From NCBI RefSeq assembly GCF_022436675.1, contig NZ_JAKUJZ010000010.1, positions 1 through 64,000 of the forward strand: DNA of 64,000 bases, read 5' to 3'. Positions 15,464-25,069 of this stretch are shown here, one piece after another. The position numbers and the translations under genes are program-made. Under the pieces are notes generated by a model. That model worked only from the letters and a program-made list of their open reading frames with translations, searched no databases and was not told the DNA's origin. Position 1 is the first letter of the stretch, and every line of letters starts with the position of its first letter. This DNA comes from Rheinheimera hassiensis (GTDB lineage: Bacteria; Pseudomonadota; Gammaproteobacteria; Enterobacterales; Alteromonadaceae).

Positions 15464-16675
15464 TTAATCCAGCACCATTACGCAGTCCTCCTTGCTCCAG
15501 CCCCACCATTTTCCAGTTTGGGTGCATTCAACGTAGTTCTTAAATGAATTATCAAGTCTTTGTCTTGCCTTAACTATTCTGTGAAGCCCCAACTCATAAG
15601 GCTGGCAAATATCCGCATTTACATATTCCACAGCAATCATCGAAAACCGTTTGATAGTGATGCCAACAAGCTCGGCAACATAGCTGTAGAACGCCAGCTG
15701 AATATCATAATTAAGCTTGCTAATTTGCCGTTTAAAATCCTCCGGCCGTGATGACAGCGTGGTTTTTACATCAGCTGCTTCATCATCGAAACGCAACCAG
15801 TCGAACTTCACTTTTAACCAGAGTTTGGTTAAAGGACAAAGCGCTAATATTGCCACCTCTGGTTCACCATTTTGGATGATCGCGTTGGCCTGACTGTGTG
15901 AACGAACTGATGCCTGAACGCGATGAGCGTCATCCCACACAACACCATCAATCGGTAATTTGCCACCATAGGCAGTCGCTTGCTCACCATTTACCGTCAA
16001 AGTTTCAGCTGCCCCGTGTTTATCACGGTTTTGCTGTTGGACTAACTCAAACACTTCAGCAAGTGGATTAGCTGCCATCAAGCGACGAGCCTTTTCCAGC
16101 TTTGATTCACTTTTTGGCTGGCCAGCTGCTTCAAGGGCAGCATCGATATCTTTTAGTGTTTTAAGCGTCGTGGTATCAGTTGCAGGCGCATATCGTAGTA
16201 GCCTTGCAATTTTGTCATCTTTACTCTCTGAGGCACTTAAACCAGCAGCCACCAGAGCCTTTTCAATATCGGCCACGGTATCCATTGCATCAGGGCAATC
16301 AGCAGGCACTAAATCACGAAAGTAACGGTCGTAGAAACCTTCTGCTTCTAAGCAAAGTTCATGGCCATACGTACCAGCATCAAACGTATGCTTCATTTGC
16401 GTAGTGCGCTTACGGTTTACTGACGATAAGTATTCACGTGCATACAGCGCCGGTGAGTCACAGAACTTTTTAAGGCCGCTAGAACTAAGCGCCGGTAAAC
16501 TGTGATACAGATCGTTTGGCATGCCTAAATATATGCCCTCAATCAATTCACCGTTAGCATCTCTAAACGATTCCGAGCCATCATCATTAAATGCAGGAAC
16601 AGCCCTTTCTTTCCAGTTAGACAAGCCAAATGCCTTCTCAAACTCTGGTGAACAGTACGCTTCTAATGCTGACAT
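15464..16675 (-). CDS. recE: RecE-like exonuclease VIII, PD-(D/E)xK
   Basis: 5'-3' double-strand exonuclease that makes 3' overhangs for RecT-type annealing. 403 aa from ATG 16675 (SD GGAAAG); an upstream in-frame start adds 41 atypical residues. Seen: N-terminal SSSGLKKFCDSPALYARE (family entry motif), DAGTYGHELCLE, and the nuclease core KFDWLRFDD then ADVKTT, with QLAFYSYV after it. It is much smaller than E. coli RecE (866 aa), as in most plasmid and phage versions where only the nuclease domain is kept. Divergent from recT over 191 bp. Confidence 0.85.
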   Translation of the reverse strand: MSALEAYCSPEFEKAFGLSNWKERAVPAFNDDGSESFRDANGELIEGIYLGMPNDLYHSLPALSSSGLKKFCDSPALYAREYLSSVNRKRTTQMKHTFDAGTYGHELCLEAEGFYDRYFRDLVPADCPDAMDTVADIEKALVAAGLSASESKDDKIARLLRYAPATDTTTLKTLKDIDAALEAAGQPKSESKLEKARRLMAANPLAEVFELVQQQNRDKHGAAETLTVNGEQATAYGGKLPIDGVVWDDAHRVQASVRSHSQANAIIQNGEPEVAILALCPLTKLWLKVKFDWLRFDDEAADVKTTLSSRPEDFKRQISKLNYDIQLAFYSYVAELVGITIKRFSMIAVEYVNADICQPYELGLHRIVKARQRLDNSFKNYVECTQTGKWWGWSKEDCVMVLD

Positions 16676-16866
16676 GATAACTTTCCGCAATTCGCTAATG
16701 TGACCATTATCCAGTGTAGGGAAATTCACGCAGCAAAACGGAAACCAATTGTTTATGCTGGGGAAATTGCAATCTACCCTATCCCCTACCCTGCCCAATT
16801 CGATTTGTTGCCTGCTTTCGTACTGGAGGTATTGTTGGTTGTATTAATCAAGACGAGGATTACCAC

Positions 16867-17688
16867 ATGGCATCACGCGAAGAGCTTATTGCGCTGTATA
16901 AAGACGCAGAATTTAAAGCTAATTTTATAAATAACTATCTGGCAGCTAAATGTTCAGCAAATGCTAAATGGACCCTGGAGCGGGCAAGCGCCGAATTTAC
17001 TCACGCATTTAACCTTATCGCGTCACACACCGGTGATGAATATCGGCCCGGGGTATCCGTTTGCAACATCAAACAAATCCGCAGGGCGTTACTCACTATT
17101 AGTGAAATCGGATTGTCATTAAATCCGAGGGAAAAGGAGGTTTATATCAGCACCCACGTTGAACAGACCGGCTTGCCAGTGTTAAAGACAACCATCGGTT
17201 ACAAAGGCATGCAGAAACTTGTCATGAACACAGGCTCCTTTCAGTACTTCACTGTTGAGTTGGTGTACGAGGAAGATACCTTTACATGGCTGGGTGGCCA
17301 GGATAAACCTGTTTTTGTGTCATCATGCCGACCGTCAGCTGACTCCAAGCTGGTTTGCGGCATTGTCGTCTTTACCTATAAAAACGGCACCTATCTGTCA
17401 TACAAGATGGACGCAGAAGAAATCCTTGAAATTGAGCGTGCTGATCTGCAGCGGTGTCTTGAGGTGTTTGGCAGCTCAGGGGCTTCATTGTACTCAGGGC
17501 CATGGCGCAACCGGATGATGGAAATTGCTGTTTGGCGTAATGCCTATAATGGACTTAAACACATTCTTATGGCAGATGGCCTGTCACCTTCACTGAACAT
17601 GTCAGAGGATGGCTCACTTATTATTGATGACACTCCGCATGATGCATTCTTAGATAAATTCAAAGAGGAACTGTTCCAGCAGGCCTGA
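16867..17688 (+). CDS. recT: RecT-family single-strand annealing protein
   Basis: 273 aa with the RecT core: ISEIGLSLNPREKEVYI, TIGYKGMQKLV and GPWRNRMMEIAVWRNAYNGLKH. It anneals complementary strands after RecE resection. ATG 16867 follows GAGGATTACCAC. Unlike E. coli Rac or lambda Red, exonuclease and annealase are divergent, so regulation must coordinate from the shared 191-bp region. Two unknown genes follow on the same strand. Confidence 0.9.
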   Translation: MASREELIALYKDAEFKANFINNYLAAKCSANAKWTLERASAEFTHAFNLIASHTGDEYRPGVSVCNIKQIRRALLTISEIGLSLNPREKEVYISTHVEQTGLPVLKTTIGYKGMQKLVMNTGSFQYFTVELVYEEDTFTWLGGQDKPVFVSSCRPSADSKLVCGIVVFTYKNGTYLSYKMDAEEILEIERADLQRCLEVFGSSGASLYSGPWRNRMMEIAVWRNAYNGLKHILMADGLSPSLNMSEDGSLIIDDTPHDAFLDKFKEELFQQA

Positions 17689-17747
17689 TTAGGTTTGCTG
17701 CGTCGGGTCTTCTTTATAGGACACTAAGATAAATATTTGGAGGTATC

Positions 17748-18674
17748 ATGAGATCTTTAGTACTTGAGCTGGTTTCAATTTACGGCGTTCAGCACAATGC
17801 GCAAATCACGAACTGGGTTAATGAACAAATGTTTCGCGAAACGTCGGTCAATGGCGTTTCTATCAGCCTGGTTGATGTTGACGAGGACAGGGTTATTGGC
17901 TCAGTTAAAAAAGTAATTGCAGAGCTATCTTTAACACTCAACCAATTAGTCAATGGCACCTGGCTTGTTGCTTCGCTTGGAACGCTGCAGCAGTCTTTTG
18001 ATGCAACGATCGAGCTGCGCCCATACATTTTCAAAGAGCTACTTCTAAAGTCTCTTAAAATAGCGTCTGAGGGCTTTATTCGTGATGGTGACGTGCATGA
18101 GCGCTATTTGGAAGACAGTCACATTCTTCACATCGCTTCGAAGTCTGCAAAGTCAGCCCCCATTTTGTATGCCTATTTAAATGGGACAATTGCTCAATCT
18201 GGCGCCAAACCTTTTGAATTCTCATGCTCTATGTCAGATCAGGAGCTTAATGGTGTTATAACGTCATATATCGATTCTAAATTTAACGGCGTAAATCCAT
18301 TTAGCGATGAGCAATGGCGAGACATTTTCCTTGCTTCAGTATACCGGCGCATTTATGACAAAGGTGTCTTTACTGTTATTTCTCGTGACATGTCATCTGA
18401 GGATGTTGCTATTTACGGAAAATTAGCCGGATATGGCCACGAACGCTTCGCTACAGTGAAATCTGACGATGATGTGATTTACTGCAGCTATGGTCGCAAA
18501 ATCGGCAAAAAAATGGTGCGTTACAATGCTCTGGAAGTTAAATCGGAATGCGGAACAAAACCTCAACCAACATTAAAACTCGTTGTTAATAAGCCAGCAA
18601 AGGTCATACCGGTTTGCGATATTTCACCGGCAATTGGCCAACCGGACGTACAAAATGAATGGGGTGAATTTTGA
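17748..18674 (+). CDS. Unknown protein, 308 aa, recT-linked
   Basis: ATG 17748 has a strong GGAGGTATC. Soluble; no recognised domain. The C-terminal 60 residues are Pro- and Lys-rich (KPQPTLKLVVNKPAKV), tail-like. Its last codons overlap the next gene by 4 bp (TTGA), indicating tight coupling. Position after recT suggests a recombination-related role, unproven. Confidence 0.65.
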   Translation: MRSLVLELVSIYGVQHNAQITNWVNEQMFRETSVNGVSISLVDVDEDRVIGSVKKVIAELSLTLNQLVNGTWLVASLGTLQQSFDATIELRPYIFKELLLKSLKIASEGFIRDGDVHERYLEDSHILHIASKSAKSAPILYAYLNGTIAQSGAKPFEFSCSMSDQELNGVITSYIDSKFNGVNPFSDEQWRDIFLASVYRRIYDKGVFTVISRDMSSEDVAIYGKLAGYGHERFATVKSDDDVIYCSYGRKIGKKMVRYNALEVKSECGTKPQPTLKLVVNKPAKVIPVCDISPAIGQPDVQNEWGEF

Positions 18675-19744
18675 GTTTGAAATTAGGTAAAAATCAGGGT
18701 GGTGTTCAGGCTAAGTTAAATCGCTACTTGATGCCTAACATCGTTTACCTGATTGAAATTGAGAAGCGTTTATCAAAGCACATCGTTGCGCGCTACGCGG
18801 TTCACCAAAAGCCTGATGATGTATTCACTGTAAGCGAAACGTCTTACAACAAATCATTTGCGATAAACGAAACCGTCTTTAAAGAGTTGAAGAGCTTTCC
18901 TCACCAACTCGGCGCCAGACAATATATCGAACAGCTTGTGACTCAAGCTGAAATGGACGGGTATGAGTATCGCGATGAATTTGAGCAACCATTGTTTGAC
19001 GTCACCACTCTTCCGTTGCTTTCAAAGCAAGCTGAGGTCCTGGTCGCGGCCGACTTCTTCCGCGAACACCACCTTCAGGCTGCTGAATACACAGTTCAGG
19101 GAGTTAAAGGCGGGGTCCTATCCTATTTATTCATTGATCCTCAGGGTGTTATTACTTTTAGAACAGGAAGCGCCCCAGGTGCAGTAATGGCGACTTTAAC
19201 TGAAGGCGACATGTACAATTACTTTAAGGCATTCTTCGCATTACCAGGCTTTCGGGGAGCCATTTTTGAGGTAATTTACAACTCAACGGAATTTGCGATC
19301 ACGGATTGTGTGTATTTGTGCAATAAATGGATTAATCACATGTCTATCACTGAGCGATTTAACGCCCTAAGTAACGCAGTGAACTATGTGGGATTAGACA
19401 TCTCGATTTTAGCAAAACCACAATCCATCTCTGCACGTGATTGGCTTATGGTCAATAACCGCGGTGTTTATAAAGGCATGTTAGTAAAACAGGTGGCAGC
19501 TTCCACGGCTATTGTATTAGATGGCTTTGGTTTTGCACCGGCATCAAGCTATTTATTAACTCAAACACCGGCTGCGAAAATTACTATCTCTGCAGTAATG
19601 GGAGAGTTAAGCAGCTTGCTCTGTGCCAATACACTTAAGCCACTTTGCAATGTTCACTTCCCGAAGCAACTTGCTAAAAAGTATGTTGAATTTACTATGG
19701 CGGGTTTTGTAGGTGGCGAAAAGCGTACTCCGATATTTATCTAA
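18671..19744 (+). CDS. Unknown protein, 357 aa, recT-linked
   Basis: TTG start overlaps the previous stop as TTGA. Alpha/beta protein with no motif I recognise. Ends head-to-head with the minus-strand gene 19741-20277, sharing 4 bp of stop region. Together with its upstream neighbour it forms an unknown pair behind recT. Confidence 0.65.
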   Translation: MSLKLGKNQGGVQAKLNRYLMPNIVYLIEIEKRLSKHIVARYAVHQKPDDVFTVSETSYNKSFAINETVFKELKSFPHQLGARQYIEQLVTQAEMDGYEYRDEFEQPLFDVTTLPLLSKQAEVLVAADFFREHHLQAAEYTVQGVKGGVLSYLFIDPQGVITFRTGSAPGAVMATLTEGDMYNYFKAFFALPGFRGAIFEVIYNSTEFAITDCVYLCNKWINHMSITERFNALSNAVNYVGLDISILAKPQSISARDWLMVNNRGVYKGMLVKQVAASTAIVLDGFGFAPASSYLLTQTPAAKITISAVMGELSSLLCANTLKPLCNVHFPKQLAKKYVEFTMAGFVGGEKRTPIFI

Positions 19745-20277
19745 TGAGTGGCAACATCCTCTTTCCCAACCTGGGTAATTTTGCCACTTAACGCTTCCAT
19801 GCAAAATCGTTGATTAATAAACAACGTTTGCAAACGCGTGATCAAGTTTTTAATTGTTAACCCACCAGTCATGTTCAGTAACTCTGAAATTACCAGGTAT
19901 TTATTAGTAGACCCCATTACTGATTTAACGCAAAATTTAATGTCAGTGTTTTCTACGTTTAACTTGTTAAGCCATTCATAACAAATATTGTCTGCTTTTG
20001 TTATTAATGCCGTAAGGAGAAATTTATCTGAACCGCAATCACCATCCCATCCAGGCTCAATGGAGCTAAGGCGAATTTTTGCATTTCCATTATTTGAAAT
20101 AATGAAAAAGTTCTCTTTGCCGGCTTTTCGTAACGTGATCTCATAGCCGATTGAGGTAGCAATTAATGTTAATAGCTCTCTAAACTCTTCAACGCACATG
20201 AATTCTATCGTGTCAGTAACCTTGAAATCACCAAACGTCAGCTGAGAATAATCATAATGTTGAATATTTACTGCCAT
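19741..20277 (-). CDS. Unknown protein, 178 aa
   Basis: Last gene of the transfer-type operon. Soluble; residues 70-85 (LSSIEPGWDGDCGSDKF) are Gly/Asp-rich. Start overlaps the HDOD gene by 10 bp. No family recognised. Confidence 0.6.
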   Translation of the reverse strand: MAVNIQHYDYSQLTFGDFKVTDTIEFMCVEEFRELLTLIATSIGYEITLRKAGKENFFIISNNGNAKIRLSSIEPGWDGDCGSDKFLLTALITKADNICYEWLNKLNVENTDIKFCVKSVMGSTNKYLVISELLNMTGGLTIKNLITRLQTLFINQRFCMEALSGKITQVGKEDVATH

Positions 20278-21029
20278 TTCGGTAAAACCTCATTTCGTAA
20301 AAATGGATGGCCTTCAATATCAACAACCTTTTTGTTATTGAGCATTAGATCCCATGCTGCCTTTGCAACCAATGAAGGTACATGAGTGTTTCGCGCATTA
20401 TCCATTTGCTCAACCAGAGTTACCATCCCGTGATGGACATTGTTAACAAACAAAATAATTGAGGATACTTGTGCACCAGGATTACGAATACTGCTTATAG
20501 CTAGTTGAGTGCACGGAATTTGTAAACTGCACGCAGCAATGATTTTTGCAAAAACACTAACGCTGTAAAATATAGACAAACTCATTGTCAGCTCAACATC
20601 TTCCTGGGACAAACCCAACTCTTTTGACATTAAGTAACTGGCCGTTACGATGGATAATAAAGCCTCGGTATTGCTTTGATATTCCCGAAGCCAGTTTGCC
20701 GAAACATGAGTTCTCAACATCTGAAGTTTATACAGTATTATCGCTGAGCGAACTCCCCTAACGCCTATCCTATTTAAGGCATCCTTAACGGTCAGCTCAC
20801 GCTTTCTACCAAGCCCGACACGCAAGGTACAATTCGCTAAATTGATTATTTCCATTGTAACCCCGACCTCAGAAATAACTTTATTTCTTAACTCGACCAA
20901 AGTCGCTTCGGGGTTATTTGCCAGTATTGTTAGCTCGTTTAGTGTCGCTGAATTGCTGATAGATAGCAGACGATTAATTGAAACTAATCGCCTGATCTCC
21001 AGAAGTAACTGTGTTGTAAGGTCGCTCAA
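20268..21029 (-). CDS. HDOD-domain protein
   Basis: Residues about 25-215 fit the HDOD fold (an HD-related domain lacking phosphohydrolase residues): ELTILANNPEATLVELRNKVISEVGVTMEIINLANC, then ALNRIGVRGVRSAII. Family members act in signalling. It starts 1 bp after the TraC stop, so it is coexpressed with conjugation genes, which is not standard for F-type operons. Confidence 0.6.
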   Translation of the reverse strand: MSDLTTQLLLEIRRLVSINRLLSISNSATLNELTILANNPEATLVELRNKVISEVGVTMEIINLANCTLRVGLGRKRELTVKDALNRIGVRGVRSAIILYKLQMLRTHVSANWLREYQSNTEALLSIVTASYLMSKELGLSQEDVELTMSLSIFYSVSVFAKIIAACSLQIPCTQLAISSIRNPGAQVSSIILFVNNVHHGMVTLVEQMDNARNTHVPSLVAKAAWDLMLNNKKVVDIEGHPFLRNEVLPKWQ

Positions 21030-21030
21030 A

Positions 21031-23610
21031 TTAACCAGCCTTCCTCTGCGCCGCCTCTACCTCATCCCTGTACATGGCTTCTGTTGCTTCAACTAAAGTC
21101 ATACCTTTGTCCATGTAAGATTTCCGAATGGCCTTCTCATCAGGATTGGTTGTTAGTATTAACTGTAACTTCCGGTCTGTATAGAGCCTGCAAACCTGCT
21201 TTTGCCCCTCATACCTAACAAAAACTTCAGAAAATGCCTCTTCAGTAATACCGGGATTCGGTTTAACGGTTCTCAATGATCGGATCAGGCTAAAGTCAGA
21301 CTTGCTACCTGCATACATCTTTTCACTTTCAAGGCGGTCAACCGCCTCAAGGTTCTGCTTCATCAATAACAGCCAAGCAGAGTTATTGATAATTGCCCTA
21401 CCCGCTGCAGATCCATAGCCATCCATTACAGACTGAGTTACAAGCGCGCCAGAGCCATTCGTCTTACGTAGCCTGCGCCAAGCTGTTTCAAGGAATTCAG
21501 CAAAGAACTGCATCATTGATGCTTTATTACCATCTTCTTTCAGGTACTCCCAGCCTTCGTCGATAATCAACATTTTTCGGCGGTCGCTGCCGGTCAGGTA
21601 CATAGCATGCTGAATCGCCACCATCACCGACATCAGAACAACCACCTGTAGGTGGATGTCAGATTTTAGTTCTTCCAATTCACAGACTATTAGCCTTGAA
21701 TTGTAATCTACGGGCGGGTACTTGTTACCAAAATAATCACCATAGATACCGCCATCACAGAATGGACGTAGTTGCTTACCTATCCGCTTCATTTCATCAT
21801 CTGGATGTTGTAAACACTCATTTGCGACATCCGTTATCGTCGCCTCATTACCCTTCTGACGCCAAACGGTTGTCAAAACAGCCAATATTTCAGCGTTTTG
21901 TAAATCTGAAATATTACCGCTTGGAGATGCCATCGTTTTAATGATTGCACGCAACATGTTTGCTTGACCCTCTTTCCCATCAAATTCTGTAATTGATGGG
22001 AATGGGTTCATTGAATACTTAAAGTCCTTACCAAACACAAGGAACTTAGAATGCTCGTATTGCGCCGCTAAACCCTCGTATGAGCGTCCTACATCGATAA
22101 TAAATACCTGCGCACCATCATTCGGGTTGTGTTCTATTTTATAAGGGTTTGGATGCTTAGATATTCCTGAGCCGAGCATCGAGTTGACCAGATAGCCTGT
22201 AAAAAATGACTTACCGGAGCCCGATGTTGCAGCACAATATATATTGTAGTTTGTTGGCGAGTTAAAAAAGTCAATATTAACCACCTGACCAAACCGCGAA
22301 GACAACATAAATGCAGGGTACGCAGTATTGCCAGTCCATGATGCCATGTGAGGGGTCAGAAATACAGCCGCTTTTGATGTGCCCTTATTAAACCGCTTCG
22401 AATACTCAACATAGACATCATCCAAGCCAAAAGGTAGCGCACCAAGCACGAATGGCAGCGTAAAGTGGCTATCATGTACCAGCTTTACGTTTAGCCTTGA
22501 GTAATAGCCTTTGATGATTTCACCAAAGTCCTGAGCTTTCTTTTCAGTTTCACTGAAAATTACGACCTGCATAGAGTATGAGATTAGTTTTGACGCTTCC
22601 TGATCTAACTCACGGTTAATCATATCGTAATCACGCTTTTGAAAACGTAACTTATCCAGGTATTGAATTATTGCGCCACGAGCTTGGTTAGTTATAAACG
22701 CCCTGCTCTTATTTAGCGCTTTTTTTTCAGCGATCTGGTCTGGGTAGACGATATTAAGCGTCAGCATAAATGGCTCATAAAGCCCGGTATGGCCAAGCTC
22801 CCAATCACCTACAAGGTTTAACATCTGCCCGTAAATCAGGTGCTCTGGCATGTCAGTAATCGACATAGCCTTAATGAATTGGCATTCTTCGTCATTGCCA
22901 TCTTTTATTGATAGACCGTTCGATTTAACTTGAACTCGCTTACCCGGGTTTAACAGTAAATCCCTGATGGGCATAGAACGCTGTTCTTTATCTTCATGAT
23001 GCGCCTTGTTACGCCACCCGTCTTTATCGTACATGTTCAATAGCACGTTAAGTCTGCGCTTGTAATCAAACTCGTTTGCCCTGCTTGGCCCAAAAGCCGT
23101 GAGCATACTCATTACCTGTCGGATAAGTTCATTAAAGGAATCGCATTCCTTTTCAGTTGGGACAGCTGATTTGATTGGAACCTTTACAGTGAACCAGAAC
23201 TCCATATTTCGGAACCGGAAACCTGATTCATTAATGGGCTCACGCGTCCCTTTTCGGTAAAAGTCATGGATTGTTTTAGCTAATGCTTCGCATTGTTCCT
23301 GGTCAGAATTAAGCATTCGGCCGCCACGGATGGCGTTGTATCCAAAAAGCGAGTTTTCGATATCAGGTGTTGAAACAAGTGAGGCTTGAATTGATGTACC
23401 AGTTGGGAAGTCCAGTTTATAAAGGTTAGATAGTGAATTTCGAATTTCATCATTACTTCCGGCTGATGGCGAACAGATCAGCATGCAGCCGATTGATGGC
23501 CCATCGCATATGAATAACTTATCTTCTTCACTGTACTCAATAACCGGCATCAGTTCTGAGAATCCGGTTGATTGGAGCATTTGCCTTAACTTGGAGCGAT
23601 AAATACCCAT
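21031..23610 (-). CDS. traC: TraC/VirB4-type conjugation ATPase
   Basis: 859 aa, near the size of F TraC. It powers pilus assembly and DNA transfer at the inner membrane. Walker A TSGSGKSFF at residues about 457-466 and Walker B MLIIDEGWEYL at about 677-687 are present, followed by an ALVTQSVMDGYGS region typical of TraC. ATG overlaps the TraV stop (TAATG). The rest of the transfer operon is not in this window. Confidence 0.92.
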   Translation of the reverse strand: MGIYRSKLRQMLQSTGFSELMPVIEYSEEDKLFICDGPSIGCMLICSPSAGSNDEIRNSLSNLYKLDFPTGTSIQASLVSTPDIENSLFGYNAIRGGRMLNSDQEQCEALAKTIHDFYRKGTREPINESGFRFRNMEFWFTVKVPIKSAVPTEKECDSFNELIRQVMSMLTAFGPSRANEFDYKRRLNVLLNMYDKDGWRNKAHHEDKEQRSMPIRDLLLNPGKRVQVKSNGLSIKDGNDEECQFIKAMSITDMPEHLIYGQMLNLVGDWELGHTGLYEPFMLTLNIVYPDQIAEKKALNKSRAFITNQARGAIIQYLDKLRFQKRDYDMINRELDQEASKLISYSMQVVIFSETEKKAQDFGEIIKGYYSRLNVKLVHDSHFTLPFVLGALPFGLDDVYVEYSKRFNKGTSKAAVFLTPHMASWTGNTAYPAFMLSSRFGQVVNIDFFNSPTNYNIYCAATSGSGKSFFTGYLVNSMLGSGISKHPNPYKIEHNPNDGAQVFIIDVGRSYEGLAAQYEHSKFLVFGKDFKYSMNPFPSITEFDGKEGQANMLRAIIKTMASPSGNISDLQNAEILAVLTTVWRQKGNEATITDVANECLQHPDDEMKRIGKQLRPFCDGGIYGDYFGNKYPPVDYNSRLIVCELEELKSDIHLQVVVLMSVMVAIQHAMYLTGSDRRKMLIIDEGWEYLKEDGNKASMMQFFAEFLETAWRRLRKTNGSGALVTQSVMDGYGSAAGRAIINNSAWLLLMKQNLEAVDRLESEKMYAGSKSDFSLIRSLRTVKPNPGITEEAFSEVFVRYEGQKQVCRLYTDRKLQLILTTNPDEKAIRKSYMDKGMTLVEATEAMYRDEVEAAQRKAG

Positions 23611-24266
23611 TACTGGCCTCCGGTAATTGCTTCAAGTGGTGAAACGCCTTTTGTTCTCTGAACCTGTTTTTTCATCTCTTCTTGCGTTATATTTCTCACT
23701 TCAAGAGGAACGACACGGGTCGGCCGCATATTTGCTGCTTCGCCAACACTAAATGTTTGTTCATTAACTTGCACATATACATATCCAGGCATATTTAGCC
23801 GACCCTTTTCATCTGTATATGATGCGATGAGAATTCGCATTACCTTCGCGGGATTAATGATGGCCAGAGGCTCTGGCGCAAGTGGTTCACCGTTACCAGG
23901 AAATGCATCAAACGAATCCCTTGAAGCATGCTGCACTTCATCGTGCTGTATTACAGTCGCCGGCTGGTAACCAGAACTTGAGTGCTGAGAATGTTGGCGT
24001 GCTTCATATACCACTACGCCATCATTAGTTTTACTACTACCTTTTGCATTACTGGTACCAGATTTTACCTTTTCACTTTCACTTGATTGCTCAGATGATA
24101 AATCGTTAAGGTTTTCCCGGTTGTTTGTCAGCTCATAGATTTCTCTTACACCTGCGCAAACACCACCCTTTTTTTTATTCGGACAAGTAAACTCTTCTTT
24201 TCCGATCGGAGTCATACATGCAGATAGCAGCAAAGATGCAGCAATAACAAATAGAATCTTTTTCAT
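23610..24266 (-). CDS. traV: TraV-type T4SS outer-membrane lipoprotein
   Basis: Start 24266 (SD GGTGAG) gives MKKILFVIAASLLLSACMTP with lipobox LSAC. TFTCP-like EEFTCPNKKKGG plus a second Cys (GVCAGV) match the TraV two-Cys pattern; a long Ser-rich linker precedes a conserved C-terminus ending in PTRVVPLEVR. TraV with TraK and TraB forms the transfer-channel core complex. Confidence 0.85.
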   Translation of the reverse strand: MKKILFVIAASLLLSACMTPIGKEEFTCPNKKKGGVCAGVREIYELTNNRENLNDLSSEQSSESEKVKSGTSNAKGSSKTNDGVVVYEARQHSQHSSSGYQPATVIQHDEVQHASRDSFDAFPGNGEPLAPEPLAIINPAKVMRILIASYTDEKGRLNMPGYVYVQVNEQTFSVGEAANMRPTRVVPLEVRNITQEEMKKQVQRTKGVSPLEAITGGQ

Positions 24267-24277
24267 CAATCTCACCA

Positions 24278-25069
24278 TTATGGTTGCGCAAACCATTCTT
24301 CAAATTTTTCAGGGAAGCCCGCGCTCTTTAGTCCGTCTTCACGGATTAAATGAGGTAATGAGCGGATTTGTAGAAGATCGGTCAGCATCATACCCATCAC
24401 TAACGGATCTTCTTTACAACCTTCCACTACATCGGAGAGGCTTTCACTTGTCCCATAAACCAAATCGTTTAATGCTCCCCCTTTATCGGTTGCGCACCAA
24501 AGTCGGCGGCTTCTATCGATGGCACTGTCACCACCAATTAATGGCATGAGAACTACAGTCCAATTAGATGTGTCAGCTTTCTCTTTGATTTTTTGCAATG
24601 CTGTAAGTGTTATTGCAGATGTCGGATCAACAAAGATTACACCTTGTCGTTTTACATTGGGATTACCCAATGTAAAACTCGCTAACTGTTCTTCAGGGTT
24701 AAAGCCAATATTACTTAACGGCAGCCTTTCGGTAGAGCGAGCATCTTCAAGGTTATTAATGGTTTTGCGATGCCAGACATCTTTAATCACGCCCTCAATT
24801 ACAAAGCGGCCATCACTAGAAACCAGATAGGAACCTTGTTGCGCTTCGACAAAAAACAACTTTGTTATAGGCATTTCTTGTATGCCTTTTATTTGCCCTT
24901 TTGCAGATAAGCTTGTTTTAATTTCCTCGCCATATGCTTTTTTGTCCGGCGCTGCCAATTCGCTTAATTTGCTTAGCACATCAACAGGCTCACTTGATGC
25001 AGCAGTTGAGGTTGTAGCACACATCAACATCGATAACGCCACGGCTATTACCCGAATGTCGTTTGTCAT
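24278..25069 (-). CDS. DsbC-like protein lacking the CxxC
   Basis: 263 aa with signal peptide (LSMLMCATTSTAA), a DsbC-type N-terminal domain (GSYLVSSDGRFVIEGVIKDVW) and a thioredoxin-like domain whose active site reads VDPTSAITL in place of a CxxC. Two other Cys remain (LWCATD, EGCKED). ATG overlaps the stop of the active DsbC gene by 4 bp. Likely a non-catalytic chaperone or partner of the neighbouring DsbC in T4SS assembly. Confidence 0.7.
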   Translation of the reverse strand: MTNDIRVIAVALSMLMCATTSTAASSEPVDVLSKLSELAAPDKKAYGEEIKTSLSAKGQIKGIQEMPITKLFFVEAQQGSYLVSSDGRFVIEGVIKDVWHRKTINNLEDARSTERLPLSNIGFNPEEQLASFTLGNPNVKRQGVIFVDPTSAITLTALQKIKEKADTSNWTVVLMPLIGGDSAIDRSRRLWCATDKGGALNDLVYGTSESLSDVVEGCKEDPLVMGMMLTDLLQIRSLPHLIREDGLKSAGFPEKFEEWFAQP

